Part shown: positions 19,617-29,866 of the stretch, in pieces
Layout of the letters: every line of letters begins with the position of its first letter
How positions within the stretch are numbered: position 1 is the stretch's first letter
Source of the DNA: Rhodospirillaceae bacterium
GTDB lineage: Bacteria > Pseudomonadota > Alphaproteobacteria > Rhodospirillales > Magnetospirillaceae
Assembly (NCBI GenBank): GCA_031290545.1
Contig: JAITNJ010000037.1
Coordinates: 62,001-126,000, forward strand
Direction of reading: 5' to 3'
Length of the DNA: 64,000 nt
Program-made: the position numbers and the translations under genes
Notes under the pieces: generated by a model
Database searches by the model: none
Told to the model about the DNA's origin: nothing
The model's input: only the letters and a program-made list of their open reading frames with translations

Positions 19617-22049
19617 ATGATATATTCAAAATTTATTAAAAATAAAAACATCCTATTAAGATTTCTAATTCTATTTTTTAGCTCCACATTTACCTTCATT
19701 AGTATAAGTGCTGTAAGTATTCTTGGAATTATTTGGTATTATGGTCATGATCTTCCTGACTATCATAAATTATCACATTATGAGCCACCTGTAACTACTC
19801 GAGTTTATTCAAATGATGGTCGACTAATCATAGAATATGCTTTAGAAAAGCGTAGTTTTGTACCGATCATTGCTATACCGCAACTAGTAATAAATGCTTT
19901 CCTTTCTGCTGAAGATAAAAATTTCTACAATCACATTGGAATCGATATGGTTGGAATTGCGCGTGCAATTTTAATTAATATAAAGAATCATAGTTTTGGA
20001 AATAATCGAAGATCGATCGGAGCATCAACCATTACTCAACAGGTAGCCCGTAATTTTCTATTAACCAATGAAATTTCAATTTCCCGAAAAATCAAAGAAG
20101 TAATACTATCTTTCCGTATTGAACAAGCCTTTACAAAACAACACATACTAGAGCTTTATTTAAATGAAATTTATCTTGGTAATGGGGCATATGGCGTTGC
20201 AACTGCTGCGCTTCATTATTTTGATAAAAGTCTCGATGAATTATCTATTTCCGAAGTAGCCTTTTTAGCTTCACTACCTAAGGCACCAAGTCGTAATCCT
20301 CAGACCTTACGTGAAAGGCGTGATTATGTAATTAGACGTATGGTTGAAGATAATTGTATTTCAATAATTGAAGCACGCTCAGCGATGACCGAAATGATTA
20401 CAACGCGACATCATGATGAAGTTAGTTTAGTTTTCGGCGGTGAATACTTCGCAGAAGATATTCGTAGAAAATTAGCAGAACAATATGGTGAAGATTCTCT
20501 TTATATGGGTGGCTTGACAGTTCATTCTACCCTAGATCCTAAATTACAAGAATCAGCCATTAAAACATTACGAGTTGGTTTAGAATCTTATGACAGAAAA
20601 CATGGATGGCGTGGCGCTCTAACAAAAATAGACGTTGGAACTAAATGGAATTTAAACTTAGAAATATTGCAAATCAAATTTGATTTAATGCCATGGCTTA
20701 TAGCCGTAGTCATAGCAACAACAGCTGATCGTGCAGAAATAGGTTTTAAAGATGGTAGTAATGGATATATTCCAATGTCAGAATTACTTTGGGCACGTAA
20801 AGCAATTACATTACAAAAAATGGGACCTATACCTAAACAACCTTCTGATGTATTACAAATTGGAGATGTTGTGGCAGTAGAAGCAATATCAAAAAGCGGG
20901 AATTACTCATTACGTCAGCCACCGAAAGTTGAAGGAGCTTTAATTGCAATCGATCCACATACTGGCCGTGTATTGGCAATGCAGGGTGGATTTTCTTATG
21001 CTCGTAGTCAATTTAATCGAGCTACTCAAGCATTACGCCAACCAGGATCATCTTTTAAACCATTCGTTTATTTGGTAGCATTAGACAACGGATATACACC
21101 ATCGTCACTTATACTTGACAGTCCGATCGAGCTTGATCAAGGCATAGGTATGCCAAAATGGCATCCAAAAAATTATAATAATGACTACCTAGGCCCAACA
21201 ACACTCAGAGTTGGACTCGAAAAATCGCGTAATCTAATGGCTGTGCGTTTAGCAGCAACAGTTGGTATCACCAATGTAGCTAATTATGCTGAGAAATTTG
21301 GAATAACTGATAAATTGCCACATAAACTATCCATGGCTCTTGGTGCTGGAGAAACTACTCCGATGAAATTAACTGCCGCCTACGCACAGATCGTAAATGG
21401 TGGGCGTAAAATAACACCAACGTTAATAGATCGAATTCAAAATCGTAACGGAACAACAATCTATCGTCATGATAAGCGAATTTGTACAGACTGCAATATA
21501 ACATCTTATAATAATCAAAATATTCCAGAGATTTCTAGTACAAATGAACAATTAATAGATCCAATGACTGCATATCAGATGGTTCATATTCTTGAAGGAG
21601 TTGTAGCTCGCGGTACAGGAAAGGCAGTTGCTTCTATCGGTAAGCCAATTGCTGGTAAGACAGGAACTAGTAATGATTCAAAAGATGCTTGGTTTGTAGG
21701 ATTTTCCTCAAATCTTGCCGTAGGTGTTTTTATAGGATTTGATGACTCGACAAGCTTAGGTAAACACGAGTTAGGCTCTACCATTGCTGCTCCTATTTTT
21801 CGTGATTTTATGATAGAAGCATTAAAAAACAAACCGTCTATTCCATTTCGCGTTCCGCATGGTATCCGCTTTGTTCGTGTGAACGCTAACACTGGTAAGC
21901 CAGTACAATCAGATGAAACTAATGTTATCTATGAAGCATTCAAGCCAAATAGTTCGATTTTTGATGTTGAGAATCAAATAATTAACGTAAATGGGAAAGC
22001 GACATTTACTCCGATTACAGCACTTCCACAAGCTGGCGGATTGTACTGA
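19617..22049 (+). CDS. mrcA: Penicillin-binding protein 1A
   Basis: Bifunctional peptidoglycan glycosyltransferase/transpeptidase. 810 residues with one N-terminal membrane anchor (about 14-40). The glycosyltransferase domain carries the catalytic 'SAEDKNFYNHIGID' and 'GASTITQQVARN'. The transpeptidase has SxxK in 'PGSSFKPFVYL', the SxN-type 'EKSRNLMA', and KTG in 'AGKTGTSND'. An OB-like insert lies between the domains. Full length and apparently functional, following amiC after about 70 bases. Confidence 0.97.
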   Translation: MIYSKFIKNKNILLRFLILFFSSTFTFISISAVSILGIIWYYGHDLPDYHKLSHYEPPVTTRVYSNDGRLIIEYALEKRSFVPIIAIPQLVINAFLSAEDKNFYNHIGIDMVGIARAILINIKNHSFGNNRRSIGASTITQQVARNFLLTNEISISRKIKEVILSFRIEQAFTKQHILELYLNEIYLGNGAYGVATAALHYFDKSLDELSISEVAFLASLPKAPSRNPQTLRERRDYVIRRMVEDNCISIIEARSAMTEMITTRHHDEVSLVFGGEYFAEDIRRKLAEQYGEDSLYMGGLTVHSTLDPKLQESAIKTLRVGLESYDRKHGWRGALTKIDVGTKWNLNLEILQIKFDLMPWLIAVVIATTADRAEIGFKDGSNGYIPMSELLWARKAITLQKMGPIPKQPSDVLQIGDVVAVEAISKSGNYSLRQPPKVEGALIAIDPHTGRVLAMQGGFSYARSQFNRATQALRQPGSSFKPFVYLVALDNGYTPSSLILDSPIELDQGIGMPKWHPKNYNNDYLGPTTLRVGLEKSRNLMAVRLAATVGITNVANYAEKFGITDKLPHKLSMALGAGETTPMKLTAAYAQIVNGGRKITPTLIDRIQNRNGTTIYRHDKRICTDCNITSYNNQNIPEISSTNEQLIDPMTAYQMVHILEGVVARGTGKAVASIGKPIAGKTGTSNDSKDAWFVGFSSNLAVGVFIGFDDSTSLGKHELGSTIAAPIFRDFMIEALKNKPSIPFRVPHGIRFVRVNANTGKPVQSDETNVIYEAFKPNSSIFDVENQIINVNGKATFTPITALPQAGGLY

Positions 22050-22120
22050 TTGATGCAAATTAATTATCAAAAATTTTTTATTAATACAGTTTATATAAAA
22101 CAATCGAAAGAATTCTCATT

Positions 22121-23218
22121 ATGAGTGACGAAACAGAAATGATTATTAATGATATTAATCAATCGATCGAATTATTGAAACGTCATCTAGATTGGAAAAA
22201 TGCTATTAGTCGTCTTAATCAATTAACCATTGATTCAAATAATCATAATCTGTGGAATGATATTGTAATTGCACAAAAAGTGATGCGTGAACTAACACAT
22301 CTTGAACAATCAATAAACGTTGTACATAATATCGAACATAAGAGAGACGATTTTCTTGATTTAATCAAATTAGGAGAAATGGAAAATGACCAATCTATAA
22401 TAACCGACGCTGAAGAAGGATTGCGCACACTACGCGAACATACAAACAAGATTAAATTAGAAAATTTACTTTCCAAAGAGTCAAATTCTAATGATTGTTA
22501 TCTAGAAGTACATGCTGGTGCTGGTGGCACAGAAGCACAAGATTGGGCAGAAATTCTTTTACGTATGTATATTCGTTGGGCAGAACATCACGATTATAAA
22601 GTAGTTTGGCTTGAAGAAAACAGCGGTGAAGAAGCTGGTTTAAAATCAGCAACAATTAAGATTAACGGTAGAAATGCTTATGGTTGGCTAAAAACCGAAA
22701 GTGGAGTACATCGTTTAGTACGTATATCACCTTTCGATTCAGCATCAAGACGTCACACAAGCTTTAGTTCTGTTTGGGTTTATTCTGTAATTGATGACAG
22801 TATTGATATTAAGATCAATGAATCTGACTGCCGTATTGATACTTTCCGTGCTTCCGGTGCTGGAGGACAGCATATCAACAAAACTGATTCAGCTATTCGA
22901 ATAACACATATTCCTACTGGAATAGTCGTTAATTGTCAGGCAGATCGTTCGCAACATCGCAACCGTTCAATGGCATGGAATATGTTACGAGCACGCATGT
23001 ACGAATCTGAATTACAAAAACGCGAAGCAGTAGCGCAAGCAGTAGCAGATTCTAAAACTGAAATCGGATGGGGTCGTCATATTCGTTCTTATATACTACA
23101 GCCATATCAGATGGTTAAAGATCTACGAACTGGAGTCGAAACGTCAGATATTAAGGGCGTGCTTGATGGCAATCTTGATTCTTTTATGATAGCAGCTTTG
23201 GCGGCACGCATTGGTTAA
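22121..23218 (+). CDS. prfB: Peptide chain release factor 2
   Basis: Releases peptides at UGA and UAA stops. 365 residues in one uninterrupted frame, so the programmed +1 frameshift used for autoregulation in E. coli is absent. The stop-codon-reading 'SPF' is in 'LVRISPFDSASRRHTSF' and the catalytic GGQ in 'GAGGQHINKTDSA'. It shows UGA is still a stop codon here, as glpB, glpC and rne read normally under the standard code. Last gene of the amiC-mrcA-prfB cluster. Confidence 0.97.
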   Translation: MSDETEMIINDINQSIELLKRHLDWKNAISRLNQLTIDSNNHNLWNDIVIAQKVMRELTHLEQSINVVHNIEHKRDDFLDLIKLGEMENDQSIITDAEEGLRTLREHTNKIKLENLLSKESNSNDCYLEVHAGAGGTEAQDWAEILLRMYIRWAEHHDYKVVWLEENSGEEAGLKSATIKINGRNAYGWLKTESGVHRLVRISPFDSASRRHTSFSSVWVYSVIDDSIDIKINESDCRIDTFRASGAGGQHINKTDSAIRITHIPTGIVVNCQADRSQHRNRSMAWNMLRARMYESELQKREAVAQAVADSKTEIGWGRHIRSYILQPYQMVKDLRTGVETSDIKGVLDGNLDSFMIAALAARIG

Positions 23219-23755
23219 TTGTATATATGCAATTATATATTAAAACAAACACAAACCAGTAGTCTTATTATCGCACGCAGTCAAAATATTAATTAAAATG
23301 AAATTAAACATCTATATTTAATTAATAAGCAAAAATATATACAATCACAATTTCTATTATATTAATGATCAAATGTATATAGACATCGAATCTATATATA
23401 ACGGCAAATTAATTCATCATAAAAATATAACTTGCCACATTATTCTATTATCATAAAAAACGTTTCGATCATCTTTAATTATTTAAAATGCCTATGACAT
23501 GATAAATGTATTAAAAATTTTTCAATGAAAACACGAACGAATAGAAACCAGATCATAAGAAATTAGAATATTTAATATTACATATAAAGTAATAGATATT
23601 TTGAATAACCGATCGCTCTGTAGTATTCTATAATTTGATTATTAATTAAATATTCTTCGTTCTACATTATTTATAATTCTTATACTTAATACATGTAATA
23701 AATTCTCAATAACTAATGAGTTAAATATATATTTTATTATATTATATGTATCAAA
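23219..23755. other. Intergenic gap, no gene seen
   Basis: About 540 bases between prfB and the polyprenyl synthase gene. I looked on the minus strand for the DUF2007 and tRNA-methyltransferase genes that sit here in some relatives and could not read any remnant. Composition is strongly AT-biased throughout, with no hairpin worth naming. Confidence 0.5.
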
Positions 23756-24748
23756 ATGGAAAATATGAATACACTAGATAAACTAACAGCTTTGGTAACT
23801 AATGATTTAACTTTAGTCAATAAAGTAATTACTAAAAGAGTACACAACTCAATAAACTTAATTCCACAATTATCTAGTTATATTATAAATTCAGGAGGAA
23901 AGCGACTACGCCCCATTTTAACATTAGCAGCATCTAAATTGTGTAATTATCAAGGAAATCGTCATATTAATTTAGCAGCCTGTATCGAATTCATTCATAC
24001 AGCAACATTATTACATGACGATGTAGTTGATGATAGTTTACTTCGTCGTGGTCTTATAAGTGCTAATACTATTTGGGGCAATAAATCATCAATATTAGTT
24101 GGTGATTTTATGCTCAGTCAATCATTAGAATTAATTGTCGAAGATGGTAATCTTCAAGTTCTAGAAATCTTAGCTCATGCTTTCTCTGTGATTTCTGAAG
24201 GTGAAATTTTACACCTATCTACTTCCAATGACATTTATATCGATAAAAATTCATATTTCAAAATAATTAGATCTAAAACCGCTACTTTGTTTGCTGCAGC
24301 TTGTCAAATTGGAGCAATCATATCTAATTGTTCGAATGATGAAGAATTAGCCTTAAAAAATTATGGAATTAATCTTGGTATTGTTTTTCAATTGATTGAT
24401 GATGCACTTGATTATTCAGCTAAACAAAAACAATTTGGAAAAACATTAGGTAATGATTTTTACAATGGTAAAATTACATTGCCAATGATTCTTGCTTTTC
24501 ATCGTAGCAACGATAAAGAACAAGAATTTTTGTTTAGTATATTGAAAGATTCTGGAAAATTTAACAAAAAAACTGATCTTATACAAATACTACACTTAAT
24601 GGAAAAATATAAATGTCTAGAAGACACAATAAAATCAGCACATCACTACAGTGATATTGCGCGCGACGCACTTAGTATTTTCCAAAATAGCGCTATAAAA
24701 TCTGCAATGATAAGCATCATCGATTTTTGCATTAATAGAAAATTTTAG
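23756..24748 (+). CDS. ispB: Polyprenyl diphosphate synthase (quinone side chain)
   Basis: Trans-prenyltransferase building the octa- to decaprenyl tail of ubiquinone. 330 residues. First aspartate-rich motif 'LLHDDVVDDS' and second 'FQLIDDALDY' are intact, with 'GGKRLRPIL' near the N-terminus for substrate binding. Chain length cannot be read by eye. It is followed by tRNA-Pro(CGG), an arrangement seen in other alphaproteobacteria. Retention implies a respiratory quinone, which fits glpABC in this window. No clear ribosome binding site. Confidence 0.9.
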   Translation: MENMNTLDKLTALVTNDLTLVNKVITKRVHNSINLIPQLSSYIINSGGKRLRPILTLAASKLCNYQGNRHINLAACIEFIHTATLLHDDVVDDSLLRRGLISANTIWGNKSSILVGDFMLSQSLELIVEDGNLQVLEILAHAFSVISEGEILHLSTSNDIYIDKNSYFKIIRSKTATLFAAACQIGAIISNCSNDEELALKNYGINLGIVFQLIDDALDYSAKQKQFGKTLGNDFYNGKITLPMILAFHRSNDKEQEFLFSILKDSGKFNKKTDLIQILHLMEKYKCLEDTIKSAHHYSDIARDALSIFQNSAIKSAMISIIDFCINRKF

Positions 24749-24807
24749 AAGCTAATTTAATAATACATTTATATAATGTCATATCTGTTTTCCTAATATC
24801 GCAAAAA

Positions 24808-24884
24808 CGGAGCGTAGCTCAGTTTGGTAGAGCACTGCCTTCGGGAGGCAGGGGGCGGAGGTTCAAATCCTCTCGCTCCGACCA
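24808..24884 (+). tRNA. tRNA-Pro (CGG)
   Basis: 77 bases with encoded CCA. Acceptor stem CGGAGCG/CGCTCCG is perfect, the anticodon stem is CTGCC/GGCAG with loop TTCGGGA (anticodon CGG), and the T loop is TTCAAAT. C1-G72 is the normal proline identity pair of bacteria. Confidence 0.97.
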
Positions 24885-25205
24885 GCAAACTATTACAAAT
24901 CAATAATTATATTTAAATTTTAACCGTTACAATATCTAGTGTACTGTTTTCATCTGAATACATATCAAATTTTCATTTGAATTATATATTCAGTTCATCA
25001 GTGTTAAAATTGCTACTTAAAAAAAATCATTATCATCATTAAATAATAAAATTATTCGATCGAAAAACAACTTCAGTTCAAATATATTATTAAGTTACAT
25101 ATCAATACAGAATGTTAATTATTTCGAAATTGATTCTTGAACATCTCGTAAATTTTTCAAATTTCATTAGAACAATAATTAATATGCTTTTGATATATAA
25201 TTTAA
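24885..25205. other. Convergent tRNA-Pro/proC intergenic gap
   Basis: About 320 bases with no gene. A minus-strand stretch weakly resembles the start of a UbiK/BMFP accessory factor, but the match is too poor to claim. Confidence 0.45.
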
Positions 25206-26003
25206 TTAATTTGCCAATTCACGTGAACGTTTAATAGCAACTGTTACAGCTTCGATCATTAATGATGTAAACCCATCTTGTTTCATGAGAACTTGTAAAG
25301 CAGCAAACGTAGTTCCACCTGGACTAGTCACACTATGTCTAAGTTGATGCAAACTTTCGTGAGATTGATTGAGTAATTCTCCAGTACCTATTACAGTTTT
25401 GCGAACTAAATGTGTTACTAGTTTTTTTGGTAGTCCAAATGCTTCTCCGGCTATTATTAATGATTCTGCCAACAGGAAAATATAAGCTGGTCCACTTCCT
25501 GAAATGGCAGTAACAGCATCCATCAAAACTTCGTTTTCAATCCAGACTATATCCCCAACAGCTTTTAAAAGATCATTACATGATTCCTTTTGTGTTTCTG
25601 TAACAGAGTCATTAGAAATTGCAACAGTTATTCCACGTCGAACAGAAGCTGGAATATTAGTCATTGCTCGAATAATTGAAATTTCATTACCTAAAACTCG
25701 TGCAAAATATGAAAGTGATTTACCGGCAACAATAGTAAGAAATACGGCGTTATCAAATTGAGCATAAAGTGATGCGATATCATCAATTATTTGTGGTTTA
25801 ACGGCTAATACTATTACATCTGGATGAAATTCTTTTGGTAGGGTTGTAATATTTGTACTCATACGAACATGAGACCATTCTGAATGCCTTACGCTCATAG
25901 GATCTATAACAAAAATATTTGATGGTAACACTCCAAAATCTAACCAACCATCAAGCAAGGCTCCACCCATTTTACCGCAACCAACTAGAAGAATTTTTTT
26001 CAC
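25206..26003 (-). CDS. proC: Pyrroline-5-carboxylate reductase
   Basis: Last step of proline synthesis, reducing pyrroline-5-carboxylate with NAD(P)H. 265 residues. N-terminal Rossmann motif 'LLVGCGKMGGALLDGW', the substrate region 'SGSGPAYIFLL', and the C-terminal signature 'LRHSVTSPGGTTFAAL' are complete. In alphaproteobacteria a YbjN-domain gene usually lies directly upstream in the same operon; here only its wreck remains (26053-26412). Confidence 0.96.
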   Translation of the reverse strand: MKKILLVGCGKMGGALLDGWLDFGVLPSNIFVIDPMSVRHSEWSHVRMSTNITTLPKEFHPDVIVLAVKPQIIDDIASLYAQFDNAVFLTIVAGKSLSYFARVLGNEISIIRAMTNIPASVRRGITVAISNDSVTETQKESCNDLLKAVGDIVWIENEVLMDAVTAISGSGPAYIFLLAESLIIAGEAFGLPKKLVTHLVRKTVIGTGELLNQSHESLHQLRHSVTSPGGTTFAALQVLMKQDGFTSLMIEAVTVAIKRSRELAN

Positions 26004-26052
26004 GTTTCTCCAATCGTATCAATTATTGAAATAAAAATATCATCTAATGAAA

Positions 26053-26412
26053 ATTAACAAATAAATCTGAAGAAAAGAATAAACAATCACATTCGTTTAG
26101 TGCAATAGCTAGCTATATCTTCATTTGTTTCATTATTATCATCATCTAGTTTTAGTAATAAAACAGAACGACCAAACATCTGTACGTTTTTTCTTTGTAA
26201 AAAAATGAATAAGTACATGCTAGCCCAAAGTAGCAAGAAGTTTTGTTAAATACTAGCTTTTACTTGAATTTTTATATCAAAAGCATAAATAAAGTTCAAT
26301 TTATCAACATATTCTGCCAAATAAATGCAGATCTGCAATAACACAATTTTATTTTTTCAGAAATTTCTACTATAATTTCACCATCGATTCTAAAATCAAA
26401 AAATCCAGTAGT
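26053..26412 (-). pseudogene. Decayed YbjN-domain protein gene
   Basis: Remnant readable by translating the minus strand in pieces. 'FRIDGEIIVEIS' and 'CRSAFIW' recall the YbjN start (acidic-E-VVE-x-S ... F-x-W); a frame change then gives 'FIYAFDIKI' (family 'lFDvRvp'), a stop, 'VQMFGRSVLLLKL' (family 'MFRHtvLL'), and finally 'ECDCLFFSSDLFV' in another frame (family 'ECERFYPAFQFV'). Order, spacing and position directly upstream of proC all fit the family. At least one stop and two frame changes make it non-functional. Ends are approximate. The alignment is from memory of the family. Confidence 0.65.
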
Positions 26413-26659
26413 TGACAATTAAAAATATTCCAAATTAAATTAAGTTAATTTACAATCCTCTTTTTATAAACATAACTGATGGCTATGATCGCACATCTCA
26501 CTTAATATATTATTAGTAACAACAGTGTAAAAATCAAATTCAGTACAGTTACATGGTAACAATACAAGTTACTTTAGTAGTTAATAATAGCTATTAATTA
26601 ATATGAGCGATTCTACTATTTATTGATTAATAAAAATATCTAGATCATTATAATAAAGA

Positions 26660-27994
26660 TTATTGGTTGACATCGTTCCTCTGTACAGAAGAGCGCCCAA
26701 TAGAAGTATAATGAAACCCACTAGCAACCATATTTGATGGATCGTATATGTTACGTAAATCAACCAAAATTGGATTTTTTAAAAGAGATTTAATCAATGT
26801 AAAATCCAGCGCACGAAATTCATCCCATTCAGTTAAGACTACCATTGCATCGGCAGATTGTAATGTTTTATAAACATTTTCACAAAAAGTTACATCAACA
26901 AACATGTGCCTAGCTTTTTCCATTCCTTTTGGATCAAATACACGAATTAAAGCCCCGGCTTTTTGTAGTGCTGGAACAATTTCCAGACTTGGAGAATCGC
27001 GTATATCGTCAGTATTAGGCTTAAATGTTAATCCTAATACTGCAATTGTTTTACCTGATACTGATCCGGAACAAGCAGTAATGATTTTATTAACCATTCT
27101 TTGTTTACGCTCATCATTGATCGAAATTACAGTTTCAATTATTCTAAGAGGCGCTCCTCTATCTCGCGCTATCTTAACTAAAGCCAATGTATCTTTTGGA
27201 AAACAAGATCCGCCGTAACCAGGCCCTGGATGAAGGAATTTTTTACCTATACGACCATCAAGACCAATACCACGGGCCACATCATGAACATCAGCTCCAA
27301 CTGCTTCGCACAGATCAGCAATTTCATTGATGAAAGTAACTTTAGTAGCTAAAAAAGTATTGGTAGCATATTTAATTAACTCTGACGTTTCAAGAGAAGT
27401 AAAAACAATCGGGGTATCTATTAAATAAAGAACACTATAAAGCCTTTTCATTATTTCCATAGAACGATCTGTCTCAACACCTATAATAATGCGATCAGGA
27501 TGCATAAAATCGTTAATCGCCGATCCTTCACGTAGAAATTCTGGATTTGAAACTACATCAAAATCAGCGTCCGGCCGAAATTCACGAATAATATTCTTGA
27601 TCTTACGACTAGTTCCAACTGGAACTGTCGATTTTATAGCAACTATTGTATATCTTGTTGTTAAAAATTGAGCAATTTCACGTGCCGCATCGTAAACGTA
27701 ATTTAAATCGGCATAATTCTCACTATGTAAATTAGGAGTTCCAACAGCTATAAATACTATATCAGCATCTTTCATCGCAATTTTTAAATCTGTAGTAAAA
27801 AATAATCGCTTTTCTTTTATATTATCAAAGACTAAATCGTCGAGATATGGTTCATAGATTGGCATTCTATTATTCTGCAGAGCTTCTATCTTTGTTATAT
27901 CCTTATCAACACAAACAACATTTGTTCCAAATTTTGAAAAACATGCGCCTGATACTAAACCTACATAACCAGTCCCAATCATTATAATGTGCAT
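26660..27994 (-). CDS. ugd: UDP-glucose 6-dehydrogenase
   Basis: Oxidises UDP-glucose twice to UDP-glucuronate for surface polysaccharide. 444 residues. NAD-binding 'IGTGYVGLVSGACF' at the N-terminus, the catalytic cysteine in 'GGSCFPKDTLAL' near residue 260, and a C-terminal UDP-binding domain with 'LGLTFKPNTDDIRDSPS'. It follows galU by 12 bases, so one transcript makes the substrate (GalU) and then uses it. Confidence 0.96.
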   Translation of the reverse strand: MHIIMIGTGYVGLVSGACFSKFGTNVVCVDKDITKIEALQNNRMPIYEPYLDDLVFDNIKEKRLFFTTDLKIAMKDADIVFIAVGTPNLHSENYADLNYVYDAAREIAQFLTTRYTIVAIKSTVPVGTSRKIKNIIREFRPDADFDVVSNPEFLREGSAINDFMHPDRIIIGVETDRSMEIMKRLYSVLYLIDTPIVFTSLETSELIKYATNTFLATKVTFINEIADLCEAVGADVHDVARGIGLDGRIGKKFLHPGPGYGGSCFPKDTLALVKIARDRGAPLRIIETVISINDERKQRMVNKIITACSGSVSGKTIAVLGLTFKPNTDDIRDSPSLEIVPALQKAGALIRVFDPKGMEKARHMFVDVTFCENVYKTLQSADAMVVLTEWDEFRALDFTLIKSLLKNPILVDLRNIYDPSNMVASGFHYTSIGRSSVQRNDVNQ

Positions 27995-28006
27995 TACCTT
28001 CTCTAT

Positions 28007-28876
28007 TTATTTGAATTCTTTTAATACTTCCATCATCTGTTCACACATATCTATTCGATTCATAGCAAAAGCTAAATTAGCATGTAACCAACCAACTTTG
28101 TCTCCACAATCAAATCTCCTTCCTGAAAACCGCAAACCATAAAGTGGTACGCTATCGATGGTTTTTGCGATAGCGTCGGTCAATTGAATTTCATTATTTG
28201 CTCCATGAATTTGTTTATCTAGAAAAGCAAATACTTTTGGATGTAAAATATAACGACCAATAATCGATAAAGTTGATGGCACTTTACTCGGATCTGGTTT
28301 CTCGATCAGCCCCTTAGCACGAACAAGATGACCATTGTCAGTCATAATATCAAGAATGCCATATCGTTTTGTTTGTTCACGTGGTACATCGGCAACAGCT
28401 ACTATATTACCACCAACTTCCTTATATGCATTAATCAATTGCTTTATACAGGAAGTTTTAGCAAGAATTAGATCGTCAGGCAGAATCACAGCAAATGGCT
28501 CATTATTCACAAGATCACGAGCACACCAAACAGCATGACCTAAACCTAATGGTTCTTGTTGTCTAGTGTATGAAATTTGACCAGATTTCGGCATCCAAGA
28601 TGTAACTGCTTCGATCTCCATATTCTTACCATGCTCACGTAAAGTTCGTTCTAAATCTGGTGCGTGATCAAAATGATCCTCAAGTGCCGTTTTACCACGT
28701 CCGGTAACAAAAATAAAATGTTCTATACCAGCAATGATCGCCTCCTCAACTGCATATTGAATCAATGGCTTATCAACAATTGGTAACATTTCTTTCGGCA
28801 TAGCTTTAGTAGCTGGAAGAAATCGAGTACCCATACCCCCTACTGGAAAAACACATTTTCGAACTCGATATGACAT
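28007..28876 (-). CDS. galU: UTP-glucose-1-phosphate uridylyltransferase
   Basis: Makes UDP-glucose from UTP and glucose 1-phosphate. 289 residues. N-terminal nucleotide-binding 'PVGGMGTRFLPATKAMPKEM', then 'KPLIQYAVEEAI', 'LPDDLIL', and 'RRFDCGDKVGWL' near the C-terminus. Operon with ugd downstream. Retention of both in a shrinking genome suggests that an outer surface glycan is still needed. Confidence 0.96.
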   Translation of the reverse strand: MSYRVRKCVFPVGGMGTRFLPATKAMPKEMLPIVDKPLIQYAVEEAIIAGIEHFIFVTGRGKTALEDHFDHAPDLERTLREHGKNMEIEAVTSWMPKSGQISYTRQQEPLGLGHAVWCARDLVNNEPFAVILPDDLILAKTSCIKQLINAYKEVGGNIVAVADVPREQTKRYGILDIMTDNGHLVRAKGLIEKPDPSKVPSTLSIIGRYILHPKVFAFLDKQIHGANNEIQLTDAIAKTIDSVPLYGLRFSGRRFDCGDKVGWLHANLAFAMNRIDMCEQMMEVLKEFK

Positions 28877-29021
28877 TCAATAAACCCCTAACTTTTTAAC
28901 AAAATCGGATTAATAGATAATTATTGCCATACTGTTACATATGCTAGATAGAAAATTACTAATAATTCAATTGAAACAATTAACTATGTAAGATTTTTTA
29001 CTTAATAATTTTGCGTATCAC

Positions 29022-29052
29022 AAACATACATATATAAATATCATGTATGTTT
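29022..29052. terminator. Candidate terminator hairpin after the J-protein gene
   Basis: Perfect 10-bp stem AAACATACAT/ATGTATGTTT with an 11-base loop, 14 bases past the stop of the minus-strand J-domain gene and before galU. The stem is AT-rich and no long T tract follows, so this is a weak call. Confidence 0.4.
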
Positions 29053-29065
29053 TAATCTTAAATAA

Positions 29066-29704
29066 TTAGTTTTTAAGTAATGAGTCTTTTGCCTGATTGA
29101 TCTTAGCTGCAAGATAATTAGATCCTCCACAATCAGGATGTAATCGAATCATCAGGCGACGATGAGCATTCTTGATCATTTTAGCATCAGCATCAATATT
29201 AATTCCTAAAATATTACAGGCATCTTGACGTGACATTCGTTCATTAGTGTTTATATTATCATAATTTGAGTGTTTATTACGCCAATTTGGAAACGTCCGG
29301 TCAAGATAAATTTCTAAAAGATTATACGATTGAGAATCAGTAATACAAAAATTATAAAGATTTATAATTTCAGTATCTGAAAGTTTGGATAAATGAAGAC
29401 CTACAAAAGGCCCATCGATTATATCACATGAAACAAAATTGCCCTCATGATTAACAGTCATTCGCAAAAATCGAGTCTCAATTATAGATATATAATCAAA
29501 ATTCGTTTTAAACCATTTATTTTTAAAAAAATCACATGATCTGATTGTGCCACGAATTAGCCGTGGATTAAAACTAGCTAAAGTATTCAGAATCCGACTA
29601 AATCTTCCAGAAAATACAATAGACAAGACGTTACTAATCAATCTATAAAATACTATAGTAATCACTAAAAACAACAAACATAAAAACAAGCTTGACATTA
29701 TCAA
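29066..29704 (-). CDS. Membrane-anchored J-domain protein
   Basis: 212 residues with one N-terminal transmembrane segment ('LFLCLLFLVITIVFYRLI'), a middle region of unknown fold, and a C-terminal J domain from about residue 155 with the HPD motif in 'MIRLHPDCGGS'. This layout matches the DjlA/Tim14-like J-proteins found near mipZ in alphaproteobacteria. The J domain should stimulate DnaK at the inner membrane; the client is unknown. The J domain lies at the very C-terminus and ends without a tail. Confidence 0.8.
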   Translation of the reverse strand: MIMSSLFLCLLFLVITIVFYRLISNVLSIVFSGRFSRILNTLASFNPRLIRGTIRSCDFFKNKWFKTNFDYISIIETRFLRMTVNHEGNFVSCDIIDGPFVGLHLSKLSDTEIINLYNFCITDSQSYNLLEIYLDRTFPNWRNKHSNYDNINTNERMSRQDACNILGINIDADAKMIKNAHRRLMIRLHPDCGGSNYLAAKINQAKDSLLKN

Positions 29705-29866
29705 CTGCCATTTATTAAATAAGTTAATTATAAATAATATTTGTCTTATTGATTTAAAAAATCAAAATAACTTTATTAAAAATAATAATTAAATATAAAA
29801 TTGCTCTCAGCATTATTAATAAATAATTAACTCATAGTAAGTACGATGATACACTTTCGTTTATCT

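Noticed and set aside
25030-25180. Possible UbiK/BMFP remnant near proC
   Set aside because: Only a vague match (a few hydrophobic and acidic positions), not distinguishable from chance by eye.
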